Part shown: positions 44,666-55,097 of the stretch, piece after piece
How the letters are laid out: each line of letters opens with the position of its first letter
Numbering within the stretch: position 1 is the first letter of the stretch
Assembly: GCA_902780635.1 (NCBI GenBank)
Contig: CACZGH010000015.1
Span: 20,977-84,976, forward strand
DNA: 64,000 nt
Direction of reading: 5' to 3'
Source of the DNA: an uncultured Prevotellaceae bacterium
GTDB taxonomy: Bacteria; Bacteroidota; Bacteroidia; Bacteroidales; Bacteroidaceae
Notes under the pieces: generated by a model
The model's database searches: none
What the model was told of the DNA's origin: nothing
Seen by the model: only the letters and a program-made list of their open reading frames with translations
Made by a program: the position numbers and the translations under genes

Positions 44666-47173
44666 ATGAAAACAAAATTATTGATTTGCGCAATGCTCTT
44701 TGGATCGTTGGTTGCTGAGGCACAGACTACCGACTTGTTCAGCCCCTATCAGCCAACAGACCTCCGTGTACCATCGGTGCCACTGGTCGTCAATGACCCT
44801 TATTTTTCCATATGGTCGCCGTATGACAAACTGAACGATGGCGTCACACGCCATTGGACCAACGATGAGAAACCGATACAGGGATGGCTCCGAGTCGACG
44901 GTGTGACATATTGCTTTATGGGTGTCGACCGTGATGTGTTCAGTGCCATAGCTCCTATGGCTGACGAGGGAGGATGGAAAGCTCGCTACTCTCGTGACAA
45001 ACAGCAAGACGGTTGGCAGAAGCCTGACTTCAATGACGCGTCATGGCAAGAAGGCACAGCTGCCTTCGGTTCGCCCGACCTCAGTTTTATACGCACTGAT
45101 TGGCGTGCGGAAAACAGCGACCTCTATGTTCGCCGTGTCGTTGATGTGACGGCTGCCGATCTGGAGGAAGACCTGATGATTATTTATTCTCACGACGATG
45201 TCTTCGAGTTGTTCGTCAATGGCACAAAGGTGGCCGACACTGGCGAGACATGGCGTGAGGGCATCCGATTGCCATTGGACGACAAACTGAAGAAACTCTT
45301 GAAGCCGGGCAAGAATGTGATAGCCTCACATTGCCACAACACGACAGGTGGCGCATACACCGATTTCGGACTCTACAAAATGATGAAATCAAAGGTGGGC
45401 AATGTGCAGCAAGCACAACAGAAAAGCATCAGCGTGCTGGCTACCAATACCTATTATACGTTTACTTGTGGACCCGTGGAACTGGACCTCGTGTTCACAG
45501 CACCGATGCTTATTGACGACTATGATCTCTTGTCGGCTCCAATCAATTACATCTCTTATCAGGTGCGTGCCACCGATGGTAAAACTCACGATGCCCAACT
45601 GTTGCTGGCTACCTCGCCTTTACTCGCTGTGAATAAGGCAGGACAGGCCAATGTGAGCACGATAGAGACAAATGGAGGCACCAAATACCTGAAGGCGGGG
45701 ACCGTGGAGCAGCCCATCCTGGCCAAGACAGGCGACGGCATCTGCATCGACTGGGGATATCTCTATCTGCCTGCCATCAATGGCAACGTGGCCATCACCG
45801 ACATGGACCAGCTGAAGAGCTCGTTCTCTTCTACAGGAAAGTTGCCTCAAGGCCAACAGCGAGTGGTGGCACAGAAACCCAATGAGGCTCCTGCACTGGC
45901 CTATTGTCATGACTTCGGCCGTGTGAGTCAGGCAGCGTCTTTTGCTATGATCGGATATGACGAGATTTGGGACATCGAATATTTCTATAAGCGATACAAA
46001 GGATACTGGGCACACGAGGGCAGCGTGAGCATTTTCGATATGTTCAATCGCATGAACCGTGAATACATGGGTATCATGAAGCGTTGCCGCGCGTTGGACA
46101 AAACGATTTATGACGACGGATTCAAGGCAGGAAACAAGCAGTATGCTGAGTTGCTGTCGGCTTGCTATCGTCATTGCATCGCAGCTCATAAACTGTTCCG
46201 TGATGATGAGGGCAACTTGCTCTTCTTCTCAAAGGAGAACAACAGCAACGGATGTGTCAACACCGTAGACCTGACTTATCCTGAGGCACCGCTCTTCTTG
46301 GTCTATAATCCAGAATTGCAGAAGGCCATGATGACAAGTATCTTCGAATACAGTTATACTGGGCGCTGGCAAAAACCGTTTGCGGCACACGACCTCGGAC
46401 AGTATCCCAAGGCCAACCATCAGGTCTATGGGGGTGACATGCCATTGGAAGAGGCCGGCAATATGCTCACGCTGGCTGCCATGCTTTGCAAGATAGACGG
46501 CAACACCAATTATGTGGACAAGTACTGGGAAGTCATCACCACATGGGCCAACTATCTCTCCGAAAACGGACAGGATCCCTCCAACCAGTTGTGTACAGAC
46601 GACTTCGCAGGCCACTGGGCACACAATGCCAACCTTTCGGTCAAGGCCATCATGGGCGTGGCAGGATATGCTGAGATGGCACGCATGAAAGGACTGGTCA
46701 GTGTGGCAGACAAATATATGGACCGTGCCCGCGAGATGGCTGTGAAGTGGGAGAAGGATGCCCGGGAAGGTGACCATTATCGGTTGGCTTTCGACCGTCC
46801 CGACACTTGGAGCCAGAAGTACAATATGATTTGGGACAAACTGTGGAACACCAATCTCTTCCCCAATAATGCCATGGACGTCGAAGTGAAATATTACCTT
46901 ACCAAACAAAACAAGTATGGTTTGCCACTTGACATCCGTCGTGACTACACCAAGAGCGACTGGGTGATGTGGACGGCTGCCATGTCGAAGGATAAAAAGA
47001 CCTTCCTGAAATTTGTCGCTCCTCTTTACGACTATATGAACGAGACAGAGAGCCGAGTGCCGACGAGTGACTGGTATGATACGAAGACTGCTGCCATGAC
47101 GGGCTTCAAGGCGCGTAGCGTAGTGGGCGGACACTGGATGCGTGTGCTGGTCGATCAATTGAACAATCATTAA
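44666..47173 (+). CDS. DUF4964/DUF5127/DUF4965/DUF1793-type secreted protein
   Basis: 835 residues from ATG 44666, which gives a compact signal (MKTKLLICAM...EAQ); ATGs at 44654 and 44660 are in frame. The N-terminus (PSVPLVVNDPYFSIWSPYDKLNDG) is DUF4964-like. Residues about 95-245 are an inserted galactose-binding-like sandwich (YSHDDVFELFVNGTKV, VIASHCHNTTGGAYTDFGLY). The rest resembles DUF5127, DUF4965 and DUF1793, the so-called glutaminase A family (FFSKENNSNGCVNTVDLTYP, QDPSNQLCTDDFAGHWAHN). The C-terminal part is an alpha-barrel typical of glycosidases, and polysaccharide-locus members are more likely to act on glycans than on glutamine; this is inference. It is the first gene of the second large operon and a close paralogue of the first half of the protein at 58965. 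Confidence 0.8.
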   Translation: MKTKLLICAMLFGSLVAEAQTTDLFSPYQPTDLRVPSVPLVVNDPYFSIWSPYDKLNDGVTRHWTNDEKPIQGWLRVDGVTYCFMGVDRDVFSAIAPMADEGGWKARYSRDKQQDGWQKPDFNDASWQEGTAAFGSPDLSFIRTDWRAENSDLYVRRVVDVTAADLEEDLMIIYSHDDVFELFVNGTKVADTGETWREGIRLPLDDKLKKLLKPGKNVIASHCHNTTGGAYTDFGLYKMMKSKVGNVQQAQQKSISVLATNTYYTFTCGPVELDLVFTAPMLIDDYDLLSAPINYISYQVRATDGKTHDAQLLLATSPLLAVNKAGQANVSTIETNGGTKYLKAGTVEQPILAKTGDGICIDWGYLYLPAINGNVAITDMDQLKSSFSSTGKLPQGQQRVVAQKPNEAPALAYCHDFGRVSQAASFAMIGYDEIWDIEYFYKRYKGYWAHEGSVSIFDMFNRMNREYMGIMKRCRALDKTIYDDGFKAGNKQYAELLSACYRHCIAAHKLFRDDEGNLLFFSKENNSNGCVNTVDLTYPEAPLFLVYNPELQKAMMTSIFEYSYTGRWQKPFAAHDLGQYPKANHQVYGGDMPLEEAGNMLTLAAMLCKIDGNTNYVDKYWEVITTWANYLSENGQDPSNQLCTDDFAGHWAHNANLSVKAIMGVAGYAEMARMKGLVSVADKYMDRAREMAVKWEKDAREGDHYRLAFDRPDTWSQKYNMIWDKLWNTNLFPNNAMDVEVKYYLTKQNKYGLPLDIRRDYTKSDWVMWTAAMSKDKKTFLKFVAPLYDYMNETESRVPTSDWYDTKTAAMTGFKARSVVGGHWMRVLVDQLNNH

Positions 47174-47185
47174 TGAACAATAACT

Positions 47186-48736
47186 ATGGAAAAACCTAAA
47201 TTACAGGCCAGGTATGGATATCTCACGGGTATCTTGCTGGTATTCCTGATGCTTTGCGCTGTCGGATGCAAGAATGATGAAGACAGCAGCGAAGACATGA
47301 CCCCATTCGATCCCTCAAAAGAGGTGCTCGTGAGCGACTTTAGTCCAAAAGATGGCGGCGTGAATCAGAAAATGGTGATTTTCGGCCAAAACTTCGGCGT
47401 GGACACTGCCTTGGTGAGAGTCACTATCGGTGGCAAACGAGCAGTGGTCGTCAATGTGAAGCCTACTGTCATCTATTGCTTTGTGCCCGCCGGGGCTTAC
47501 CGTGGCGACATTCAGGTCACTATCGGCAACAGCTCCACCGGACAGAAGACCGCCACAGCGGCAGAGACATTCAAGTATGAGCGTAAGATGGTGCTCAGCA
47601 CCCTTTGTGGCGTGCGCAATGAGAGTGGTGACGACCCATGGAACCCCGGTTCAGTGGGAGTGGTCGTTCCTTTCAGTGAGGCCACTGGTTTCCGTGATGA
47701 CGGATTCATGAAGTGGGATCCGCTTTACCCTGAGCGTCTTTATGTCATCTACGACAATGGCGGACCTGGCATCCAAATGCTCGACATGAAACGCCGCACG
47801 GTGCAGCTGATCATGTCAAAGGCAGCTTGTTTCCAGGACCAGCGACTCCGCACCATCGATTTTGCTGATGATCCCTATACCGGGGAGAAGGCAAAGTATA
47901 TGTTGGTGTCCACCGACCGTGCTGACAACGGACAGCAGTCGCCGAGTGTGTGGATCGTCACACGCAACTATGATGGCACCTTCAGCAACAATTCCCAGCG
48001 GCAGGTGCTCGCTGCCTACAAACAGTGCAATGGTGCTTCCATTCATCCCGTCAATGGCGAACTCTATTTCAACAGCTATGAGAGCGGACAGGTGTTCCGC
48101 CTCGATATGGCCCGTTTCTTTGAGACCCAGCAGGAGGGCTATGAGGGCAGTCCATGGAGTCCTTATATGGCTGATGGAGCCTACCAGAACATATTCCGTA
48201 TTCAGGACAATGGGTGGGAGTTCCAGATTGATATTCATCCCTCGGGCAAGTATGCCTATATCGTAGTCATCAATCAGCACTATATCCTGCGCTCTGACTA
48301 CAACGAGGCAGAGAAACGTTTCTCCGCTCCTTATGTGTTTGCGGGCGAAATGGGACAGCCAGGATGGGTGGAAGGCGTTGGAACCAGCGCACGAATCAAC
48401 CGGCCCTATCAGGGATGTTTCGTCAAGAATCCCGAATATGTGGCGGCTGGAAGAGAAGATGTCTATGACTTCTATTTCTGTGACAACCAGAACCACTGCG
48501 TCAGATATCTCACACCTGATGGCTTGGTGCGCACCTATGCAGGACGAGGCACGTCATCCATCACTGACAACAACATGTGGGGAACAGAAGATGGTGACCT
48601 GCGTGAGGTGGCACGATTCCGTGACCCGACAGGCATCGCTTATAATGAAGAGACCAATACGTTCTACATTCTCGACACCGTGGGTCACCGTATCCGCATG
48701 ATTTCGATGGAAGGGGACGAGGAAAACGAACAATGA
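47186..48736 (+). CDS. IPT/TIG and NHL-repeat surface lipoprotein
   Basis: 516 residues, lipobox AVGC (Cys28). An IPT/TIG immunoglobulin-like domain lies at about 45-135 (VLVSDFSPKDGGVNQKMVIFGQNFG, VTIGNSSTG). The rest is a beta-propeller with NHL-like blades (CNGASIHPVNGELYFNSY, RFRDPTGIAYNEETNTFYILDTVGHRIRMI). Proteins with this architecture occur beside SusC/SusD in many polysaccharide loci and are thought to bind glycan at the cell surface. It lies 12 bases after the previous gene and directly before SusC. Confidence 0.87.
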   Translation: MEKPKLQARYGYLTGILLVFLMLCAVGCKNDEDSSEDMTPFDPSKEVLVSDFSPKDGGVNQKMVIFGQNFGVDTALVRVTIGGKRAVVVNVKPTVIYCFVPAGAYRGDIQVTIGNSSTGQKTATAAETFKYERKMVLSTLCGVRNESGDDPWNPGSVGVVVPFSEATGFRDDGFMKWDPLYPERLYVIYDNGGPGIQMLDMKRRTVQLIMSKAACFQDQRLRTIDFADDPYTGEKAKYMLVSTDRADNGQQSPSVWIVTRNYDGTFSNNSQRQVLAAYKQCNGASIHPVNGELYFNSYESGQVFRLDMARFFETQQEGYEGSPWSPYMADGAYQNIFRIQDNGWEFQIDIHPSGKYAYIVVINQHYILRSDYNEAEKRFSAPYVFAGEMGQPGWVEGVGTSARINRPYQGCFVKNPEYVAAGREDVYDFYFCDNQNHCVRYLTPDGLVRTYAGRGTSSITDNNMWGTEDGDLREVARFRDPTGIAYNEETNTFYILDTVGHRIRMISMEGDEENEQ

Positions 48737-48749
48737 AAAAATGCACGCT

Positions 48750-51700
48750 ATGAACAAATATATCGTCTTACTATGGATGATGCTGTGCACCATAGGTGCA
48801 ATGGCACAAAACGAAATGGAAATCACCGGACAGGTCACTGACAATACGGGAGAGCCTCTGATTGGCGTGAGCGTTGTCATCAAAGACGCCAATGGTCTTG
48901 GTGTGATCACTGATATCGACGGACATTATAAGATTAAAGCCCGACAATACCAGACCCTTGTCTACTCATACATCGGTTTCAAGACCGTGGAGGTGCTGCT
49001 GAAAGGCGACAAGCGTGTCATCGATATCCAAATGCAAGAGGACTCGAAGAATATCGTCGACGAGGTGGTGGTCACAGGTATGGGTACACAGAAGAAACTG
49101 ACCGTGACGGGTGCTGTCACCAACGTCAATATGGAGGAACTGAAACATTACAGCTCGTCTAACTTGTCAAACACGTTGGCAGGTAATGTGCCTGGTATCA
49201 TCGCCATGCAGACCAGCGGTCAGCCAGGACGCAACACGTCAGAGTTCTGGATCCGTGGTATCTCCACTTTCGGAGCAGGCGCTTCCGCCTATATCTTGGT
49301 CGATGGCTTTGAGCGCGACAACATCAATGACCTCAACATCGAAGACATCGAGTCTTTCTCTGTGCTGAAAGATGCGTCGGCCACTGCCATCTATGGTTCA
49401 AAGGGTGCCAATGGTGTTATCCTCATCACTACCAAGCACGGACAAGCCGGTAAAATCAAGGTCAACGCCAAGGTGGAGTCTTCATACAACACACGTACAA
49501 AGACACCTGAGTTTGTCGATGGCATAGGTTATGCCAACCTGGTCAATGAGGCACGTGTCACACGCAATCAGCCCGTCTACTACCAGCCGGAGGAGATCGA
49601 TATCATCCGCACAGGCATCGACCCCGATCTGTATCCCAACGTCGACTGGATGGACTTGCTGCTCAAAGATGGTGCATGGAGCTACCGCGCCAATGTCAAC
49701 CTGAGTGGTGGTGGTAATACCTCTCGCTACTATGCTTCCATGTCGTATGTCGAAGACCAGGGTATGTACAAGACCGACGAGACTCTGAAGAAGAAGTATG
49801 ACACCAATGCCAACTATAAGAGATGGAACTATCGTCTCAACGTTGACATCGACATCACACCGACCACGTTGCTGAAACTGGGCGTCAGTGGCGACCTCTC
49901 AAAACGCAATAGTCCGGGACAGCTTCGCTACCGTTCCATGGAAGAGGTGGAGAACAGCCAGAACAAGATGGACGTGTGGGTCAATGATGATGATATCTGG
50001 GGACAGCTCTTTGGATATAATCCATTGCTCTCACCTATACAATACAGCAATGGTTACATGCCTATGATCAATATCGGTCGTGGCAATGCGGCCATGATCA
50101 ACCCCTGGGTGTCGGCCACACAGTCGGGCTACAATGAAAACTGGTCCAACAACTTGCAGAGCAATGTGACGCTGGAGCAGGATCTGAAGTTCATCACTCC
50201 AGGTCTCAGGTTTACCGGACGGTTCGGTTATGATACTTACAACTCCAACTGGATCAGCCACCAGCAGGCACCGGCGCTCTATTCGGCTTTCCCACGCGAC
50301 GTGAAAACCGGAACCATCAGCTACGACCGCGTTTACGACCAGAGCGATATGCATCAGTCGTCTGGCAGCAATGGCTCACGCAGAGAGTTTCTCGACCTCT
50401 TGCTTCATTGGGACAGAAGGTTCGGCAAGGTGCATAACTTCGGAGCCAATCTGAAATATACGCAGGATAGTTACATCCAGACGCAGAACATCGGTGAGGA
50501 CATCAAAAACAGTATCTCACGCAAGAATATGGGTCTGGCAGGACAGGTCACCTACAATTTTGCCAACCGTTATTTCCTCGACTATAATTTCGGCTACAAC
50601 GGTTCTGAGAACTTTGCCGATGGTCACCGCTTCGGTTTCTTCCCTGCTTACTCTGTGGCTTGGAACATCGGTGAGGAACCCTGGATTCAGAAACATTTCA
50701 ACTGGCTCAACATGTTCAAGGTGCGCTATTCTCACGGACGCGTGGGTAATGACAAGACAGGCGACCGCTTCCCTTATCTCTACACATTGAACAACACCGA
50801 TGCCGGATGGAACTGGGGCAATGGACATGTGTCGGGTATTCATTACACACAGGTGGCATCGCCCAACGTGACCTGGGAGGAGGCACGCAAGGATGATGTG
50901 GGTGTGGATCTCGTCGTGTGGAACAACCGCTTCTCTCTCACCGTGGACTACTTCTATGAGAAGCGTACCGGCATCTACATGTCGCGTAATTATCTGCCGT
51001 GGTCAACGGGTCTCGAGAGCACGCCCAAGGCCAATGTGGGTGCAGTGAAGTCAAGGGGCTTTGACGGCAACTTCAAATATGAGGACAATTTTGGGAAGAT
51101 TCACTTGGTGGCTCGCGGAAACATCACCTATTCCAAGAACACTATATTAGACTACGACGTGGAAAACAATGTCTATCCATATCAATACCAGCGTGGCTAC
51201 CGAGTGAATCAGGTGCGTGGACTCATCTCTGAGGGATTGTTCAGAGATTATGATGACATCCGCAACAGTCCGCGACAGGATTTCGGAACCGTACAGCCGG
51301 GCGACATCAAATACAAGGATGTGAATGGCGATGGTATCGTCAACAATGACGACGTGGTGGCTATCGGTGCTACCAGCACTCCCAATCTCATCTATGGTCT
51401 GGGCGTGTCGGTGACGTATAAAAACTTCGATGTCAACCTGCATTTCCAGGGAGCCGGCAAGTCTACATTCCTCATCAATGGCATGTGCGTCTACGCGTTC
51501 AGTAACAACAACTACGGACAGATCTTCAAGGGCATGGTCGACAATCGATATATTGACTCGGAGACGGCTGCCAAGTTGGGCATCGCTGCCAATGAGAATG
51601 TCAATGCCGCTTATCCTCGACTGACCTATGGTAACAACTCCAACAACAACCGTGCATCCAGCTACTGGCTGCGTGACGGACGTTACCTGAGACTAAAAAA

Positions 51701-51896
51701 TGTAGATATCGGCTACACCCTGCCGAAGACATGGACACGAAAAGCTCATCTCAACGATGTGCGCTTCTTCCTCCAGGGCACCAACCTGTTGACGATATCC
51801 AAATTCGACACATGGGATCCTGAAATGGGCAGCAGCGACGGACAGAAATATCCGATTACCAAAGCCATCACTGCTGGTGTACAAATCAATCTTTAA
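48750..51896 (+). CDS. SusC/RagA-family TonB-linked outer-membrane transporter (mannan-type locus)
   Basis: 1048 residues from ATG 48750 (MNKYIVLLWMM...AMAQ); ATG 48741 is in frame. A carboxypeptidase-regulatory-like domain (MEITGQVTDNTGEPLIGVSV, about 18-100) precedes a plug with DEVVVTGMGTQKKLTVTGAV and VLKDASATAIYGSKGANG. The barrel ends VQINL. It pairs with the SusD gene 6 bases downstream. In a locus with GH76 and GH92 it would import mannan oligosaccharides. Confidence 0.96.
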   Translation: MNKYIVLLWMMLCTIGAMAQNEMEITGQVTDNTGEPLIGVSVVIKDANGLGVITDIDGHYKIKARQYQTLVYSYIGFKTVEVLLKGDKRVIDIQMQEDSKNIVDEVVVTGMGTQKKLTVTGAVTNVNMEELKHYSSSNLSNTLAGNVPGIIAMQTSGQPGRNTSEFWIRGISTFGAGASAYILVDGFERDNINDLNIEDIESFSVLKDASATAIYGSKGANGVILITTKHGQAGKIKVNAKVESSYNTRTKTPEFVDGIGYANLVNEARVTRNQPVYYQPEEIDIIRTGIDPDLYPNVDWMDLLLKDGAWSYRANVNLSGGGNTSRYYASMSYVEDQGMYKTDETLKKKYDTNANYKRWNYRLNVDIDITPTTLLKLGVSGDLSKRNSPGQLRYRSMEEVENSQNKMDVWVNDDDIWGQLFGYNPLLSPIQYSNGYMPMINIGRGNAAMINPWVSATQSGYNENWSNNLQSNVTLEQDLKFITPGLRFTGRFGYDTYNSNWISHQQAPALYSAFPRDVKTGTISYDRVYDQSDMHQSSGSNGSRREFLDLLLHWDRRFGKVHNFGANLKYTQDSYIQTQNIGEDIKNSISRKNMGLAGQVTYNFANRYFLDYNFGYNGSENFADGHRFGFFPAYSVAWNIGEEPWIQKHFNWLNMFKVRYSHGRVGNDKTGDRFPYLYTLNNTDAGWNWGNGHVSGIHYTQVASPNVTWEEARKDDVGVDLVVWNNRFSLTVDYFYEKRTGIYMSRNYLPWSTGLESTPKANVGAVKSRGFDGNFKYEDNFGKIHLVARGNITYSKNTILDYDVENNVYPYQYQRGYRVNQVRGLISEGLFRDYDDIRNSPRQDFGTVQPGDIKYKDVNGDGIVNNDDVVAIGATSTPNLIYGLGVSVTYKNFDVNLHFQGAGKSTFLINGMCVYAFSNNNYGQIFKGMVDNRYIDSETAAKLGIAANENVNAAYPRLTYGNNSNNNRASSYWLRDGRYLRLKNVDIGYTLPKTWTRKAHLNDVRFFLQGTNLLTISKFDTWDPEMGSSDGQKYPITKAITAGVQINL

Positions 51897-51902
51897 TAAT
51901 GC

Positions 51903-54026
51903 ATGACTATGAAGAAAGATGATATCAAGAGAGTAGTAGCAGCCAGTATCGTCTGCTGTGCCGTCAGCATCACTCTCACAGGCTGTGCCGACAGTCTGGA
52001 CTCCGACAAATATTTTGAAGACCGAAAGACGCTTGAGACCGTCTTCACCAGCCGCACTCAGTCGGAACAATGGCTGGCATACGCTTTCTCGTTCATGAAC
52101 AACGAGCTGGCGGATGTCATCAGCAAGGGAAACGGACATTATCATTGTTTCGCAGATGATATGTATTATGGCGACCGTGACCCACAGTATGGTGACAATG
52201 GAGAATACCGACACACCTATAACGCTTTCAAACTGGGTGAGTATGATGAGGAGACAGGATACTGGGCTTGGGAAAAAGCTTACAAGGGCATCTTCCAGGC
52301 ATCGGTGTTCATTCACAACATCGACATCAATGACCAGATGACGCCAGAGGAGCGGCTCGACCGCAAGGGGCAGGCTCGTTTCGCCCGCGCCTACTATTAC
52401 TGGTTGCTGCTGCGTCGTTATGGTCCTATCCCCATCATGCCTGATGAGGGCGTCGACTATACACAAAACTACGATGCGATCTCTATCCCACGCAGCACCT
52501 ACGCAGAGTGTGCCGACTATATTGCCAAGGAGATGGAGCAGGCTGCTCAGGAAATACAGTATTGGAGGCGTGACCCCATGAACATGACGCGTCCTACCAA
52601 AGGCTCATGTCTGGCAACACGTGCGCTGGCATTGCTCTATGCGGCATCGCCACTGGCCAACGGTCAGTTGAAGAATGGCAAACACGATCCCTCTGTCAAA
52701 GACGACGTGGCTCATATGCTGGTCAACTTCGACGGTACTCCTTTGCTCAGCCTGGAGTACGACGAGTCGAAATGGGCACGGGCTGCCGCCGCCTGCCGTG
52801 ACATCATCGAGTGTGATGGAGGCTACGAACTGTATCATGCGCCTTTCAACGCTGTGGCCACTTTCGACCGTGATGCCACCATCGTACCACCTGCCGACGG
52901 CAACTTCTCTGAGAAAGCATGGCCCTATGGATGGGCCGACATCGACCCCTATCTGAGCTACCGACAGCTCTTTGACGGCGAGGTGGGTATGGCAGACAAT
53001 ACCGAACTGCTCTTCACCCGTGGCTATAATATGTGTGATGATATCAACAATTCGGTCACCGCGCTGGTCGCACACCAGTTGCCCTCGTCACTCAATGGAT
53101 GGAACTCTCATGGAATGACACAAAAAATGGTGGATGCCTATTATATGAATGACGGCGCTGACGTGCCGGGAAAAGACAGTGAGATGAACGGCGGCGACGG
53201 CTCGGAACGTGTGCAAGGATGGACCACGGCCCGCAACTTCCGTCAGTATCCACCGCTGGCCACCAATGTGTCTTTGCAGTATGCCAACCGCGAGCCTCGC
53301 TTCTATGCCTCTGTGGCTTTCAATGGCTCCAAATGGTGGGACACCAATCCCAGCCACACGACTTCTGGCACCTATCAGCCCATCTACTACTATCGTGACA
53401 GCGAGACAGGCGATGGCTATACCAACTCTACCCGCTATCTCCGTACGGGTATCGGCGTGAAGAAATGGGTCAACCCCGGTGACTACCGCTCTGACAACGG
53501 TGACTACGGACACATCCAGCAAAAATATGAGACGGCCATCCGTTATGCTGATATCCTGCTGATGTATGCCGAATGCCTGAATGAGTTGACAGCGAGCTAT
53601 ACCGTGCCATCATGGGACGGCAAAAAGACCTATACCATCGAACGCAGTGAGCAGGAGATCAAACGGGGTATACAGCCCGTGCGTATCCGTGCCGGTTTGC
53701 CCGACTACACCGAACAGGAATATGCCAACCGTGAGGTGCTCCGAGACAAGATCAAACGTGAGCGCATGATTGAGCTCATGGGCGAGGGAAAACGCTATTA
53801 TGATTTGCGCCGCTGGATGGACGCTCAGGTGGAAGAGTCGAAGATCATTTATGGCTGCAATGTCATGATGACACGCGCACAGCGTGATGACTTCCAGAAA
53901 GTGGTGCCTGTCACTTCGCTTCCTACTACATTCTCTGAGAAAATGTACTTCTGGCCCATCCGCCATGAGGAACTGAAACGTAATTATAAGCTCACGCAAA
54001 ATCCTGGGTGGCAGTATTACGACTAA
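51903..54026 (+). CDS. SusD/RagB-family surface lipoprotein (mannan-type locus)
   Basis: 707 residues, notably longer than the usual 500-600; the lipobox is LTGC. Motifs include RFARAYYYWLLLRRYGPIPI and the C-terminal RERMIELMGEGKRYYDLRRWMD, then FWPIRHEELKRNYKLTQNPGW. The additional length lies mainly between residues 260 and 520 (around YDESKWARAAAACRDII to SKWWDTNPSHTTSG), the region that shapes the ligand site. ATG 51909 is an alternative start. It is the binding lid for the SusC at 48750. Confidence 0.95.
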   Translation: MTMKKDDIKRVVAASIVCCAVSITLTGCADSLDSDKYFEDRKTLETVFTSRTQSEQWLAYAFSFMNNELADVISKGNGHYHCFADDMYYGDRDPQYGDNGEYRHTYNAFKLGEYDEETGYWAWEKAYKGIFQASVFIHNIDINDQMTPEERLDRKGQARFARAYYYWLLLRRYGPIPIMPDEGVDYTQNYDAISIPRSTYAECADYIAKEMEQAAQEIQYWRRDPMNMTRPTKGSCLATRALALLYAASPLANGQLKNGKHDPSVKDDVAHMLVNFDGTPLLSLEYDESKWARAAAACRDIIECDGGYELYHAPFNAVATFDRDATIVPPADGNFSEKAWPYGWADIDPYLSYRQLFDGEVGMADNTELLFTRGYNMCDDINNSVTALVAHQLPSSLNGWNSHGMTQKMVDAYYMNDGADVPGKDSEMNGGDGSERVQGWTTARNFRQYPPLATNVSLQYANREPRFYASVAFNGSKWWDTNPSHTTSGTYQPIYYYRDSETGDGYTNSTRYLRTGIGVKKWVNPGDYRSDNGDYGHIQQKYETAIRYADILLMYAECLNELTASYTVPSWDGKKTYTIERSEQEIKRGIQPVRIRAGLPDYTEQEYANREVLRDKIKRERMIELMGEGKRYYDLRRWMDAQVEESKIIYGCNVMMTRAQRDDFQKVVPVTSLPTTFSEKMYFWPIRHEELKRNYKLTQNPGWQYYD

Positions 54027-54062
54027 ACATATAAGAATGTTGAACTAGAAAAAACAATCGAT

Positions 54063-55085
54063 ATGAAAAGCAATATATTCAACTTTCTGCTCTCTGTCGC
54101 TGTATGCTGTGGCATCGTGATGGGATTCAGCAGCTGCAACGATGAGTGGACGGAAGAACAGTATGAGCAGTATGTCAGTTTCCGTGCCCCGCTCAATGAC
54201 CAGGGCGTCACACCCATATATGTTCCTTACACTCGTAAGAGCGCAGATGGCACACCTCGCTTCGGCCAGGGTATATCCAACTATCTGCTGCCTGTCATCG
54301 TGAGTGGCTCAACTCATAACAGCCGCGACCTCCAAGTGCAGGTGGCTCATGACCCCGATACGCTGAATGCCCTCAACTGGGCACGGTTCGCCACTCGCAC
54401 CGAACTCTATTTCTCGGATATGGTGTCATACGCTTCATTCCCTGCCACTGTCAGCATTCCCGCTGGACAGGACGTGAGCCTTTTAGACATTCAGTTTGAT
54501 TTTACGCGCCTCGACTTAGTGGAGAAGTGGGTGCTGCCGCTGACCGTCGTAGATAAAAATGCTAATTATATGGCCAATCCGCGCAAGCACTACCGCAAGG
54601 CCATGCTCCGCGTGTTCCCATTCAACGACTACTCAGGCGACTACAGCGCCACTGGTCTCACCATCTCGGTGCAGGGCGATGCCAACTCGACAGGTTTGGA
54701 CAAATTGCGGGTTTATGTGGTCGACGACAACACCGTGTTCTTCTATGCCGGACGTTTCGACGAGAGCAGTCCCTGGCGCAAGAACTACAAAGTCTACGCT
54801 CGTTTCAATGGTGGTACAAGTGGTACCGTGACCATGTGGTGCGACAACCCCGAGATGGAGTTCAAGGTCAACAAGGAGGCATCATACCGCATGGTGGAGA
54901 GCGATGACCAGACTCAGCCGTATCTGCGCTACCGCAATGTCATCATCAACAATATAGATTACGATTTCGCAGATTATACGTCATCTGTGGGTAGCAAGTT
55001 CTATTACAACATCAGTGGTACACTGACGTTGCAACGCACGATCAACACTCAGATACCTGACGAGGATCAGGCTATCCAATGGTAA
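54063..55085 (+). CDS. DUF1735/DUF4361-like surface lipoprotein
   Basis: 340 residues, lipobox FSSC then NDEWTEEQYEQYVSFRAPL. The N-terminal half is an immunoglobulin-like domain of the DUF1735 type (YLLPVIVSGSTHNSRDLQVQ, VSIPAGQDVSLLDIQFDF, WVLPLTVVD), and the C-terminal 150 residues are a DUF4361-like sandwich (DYSGDYSATGLTISV, YKVYARFNGGTSGTVTMWC). Genes of this type follow SusD in alpha-mannan and host-glycan loci of Bacteroides and serve as surface glycan-binding proteins. The same position here, between SusD and GH92, supports that role. Confidence 0.8.
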   Translation: MKSNIFNFLLSVAVCCGIVMGFSSCNDEWTEEQYEQYVSFRAPLNDQGVTPIYVPYTRKSADGTPRFGQGISNYLLPVIVSGSTHNSRDLQVQVAHDPDTLNALNWARFATRTELYFSDMVSYASFPATVSIPAGQDVSLLDIQFDFTRLDLVEKWVLPLTVVDKNANYMANPRKHYRKAMLRVFPFNDYSGDYSATGLTISVQGDANSTGLDKLRVYVVDDNTVFFYAGRFDESSPWRKNYKVYARFNGGTSGTVTMWCDNPEMEFKVNKEASYRMVESDDQTQPYLRYRNVIINNIDYDFADYTSSVGSKFYYNISGTLTLQRTINTQIPDEDQAIQW

Positions 55086-55097
55086 AATCTACATCAA

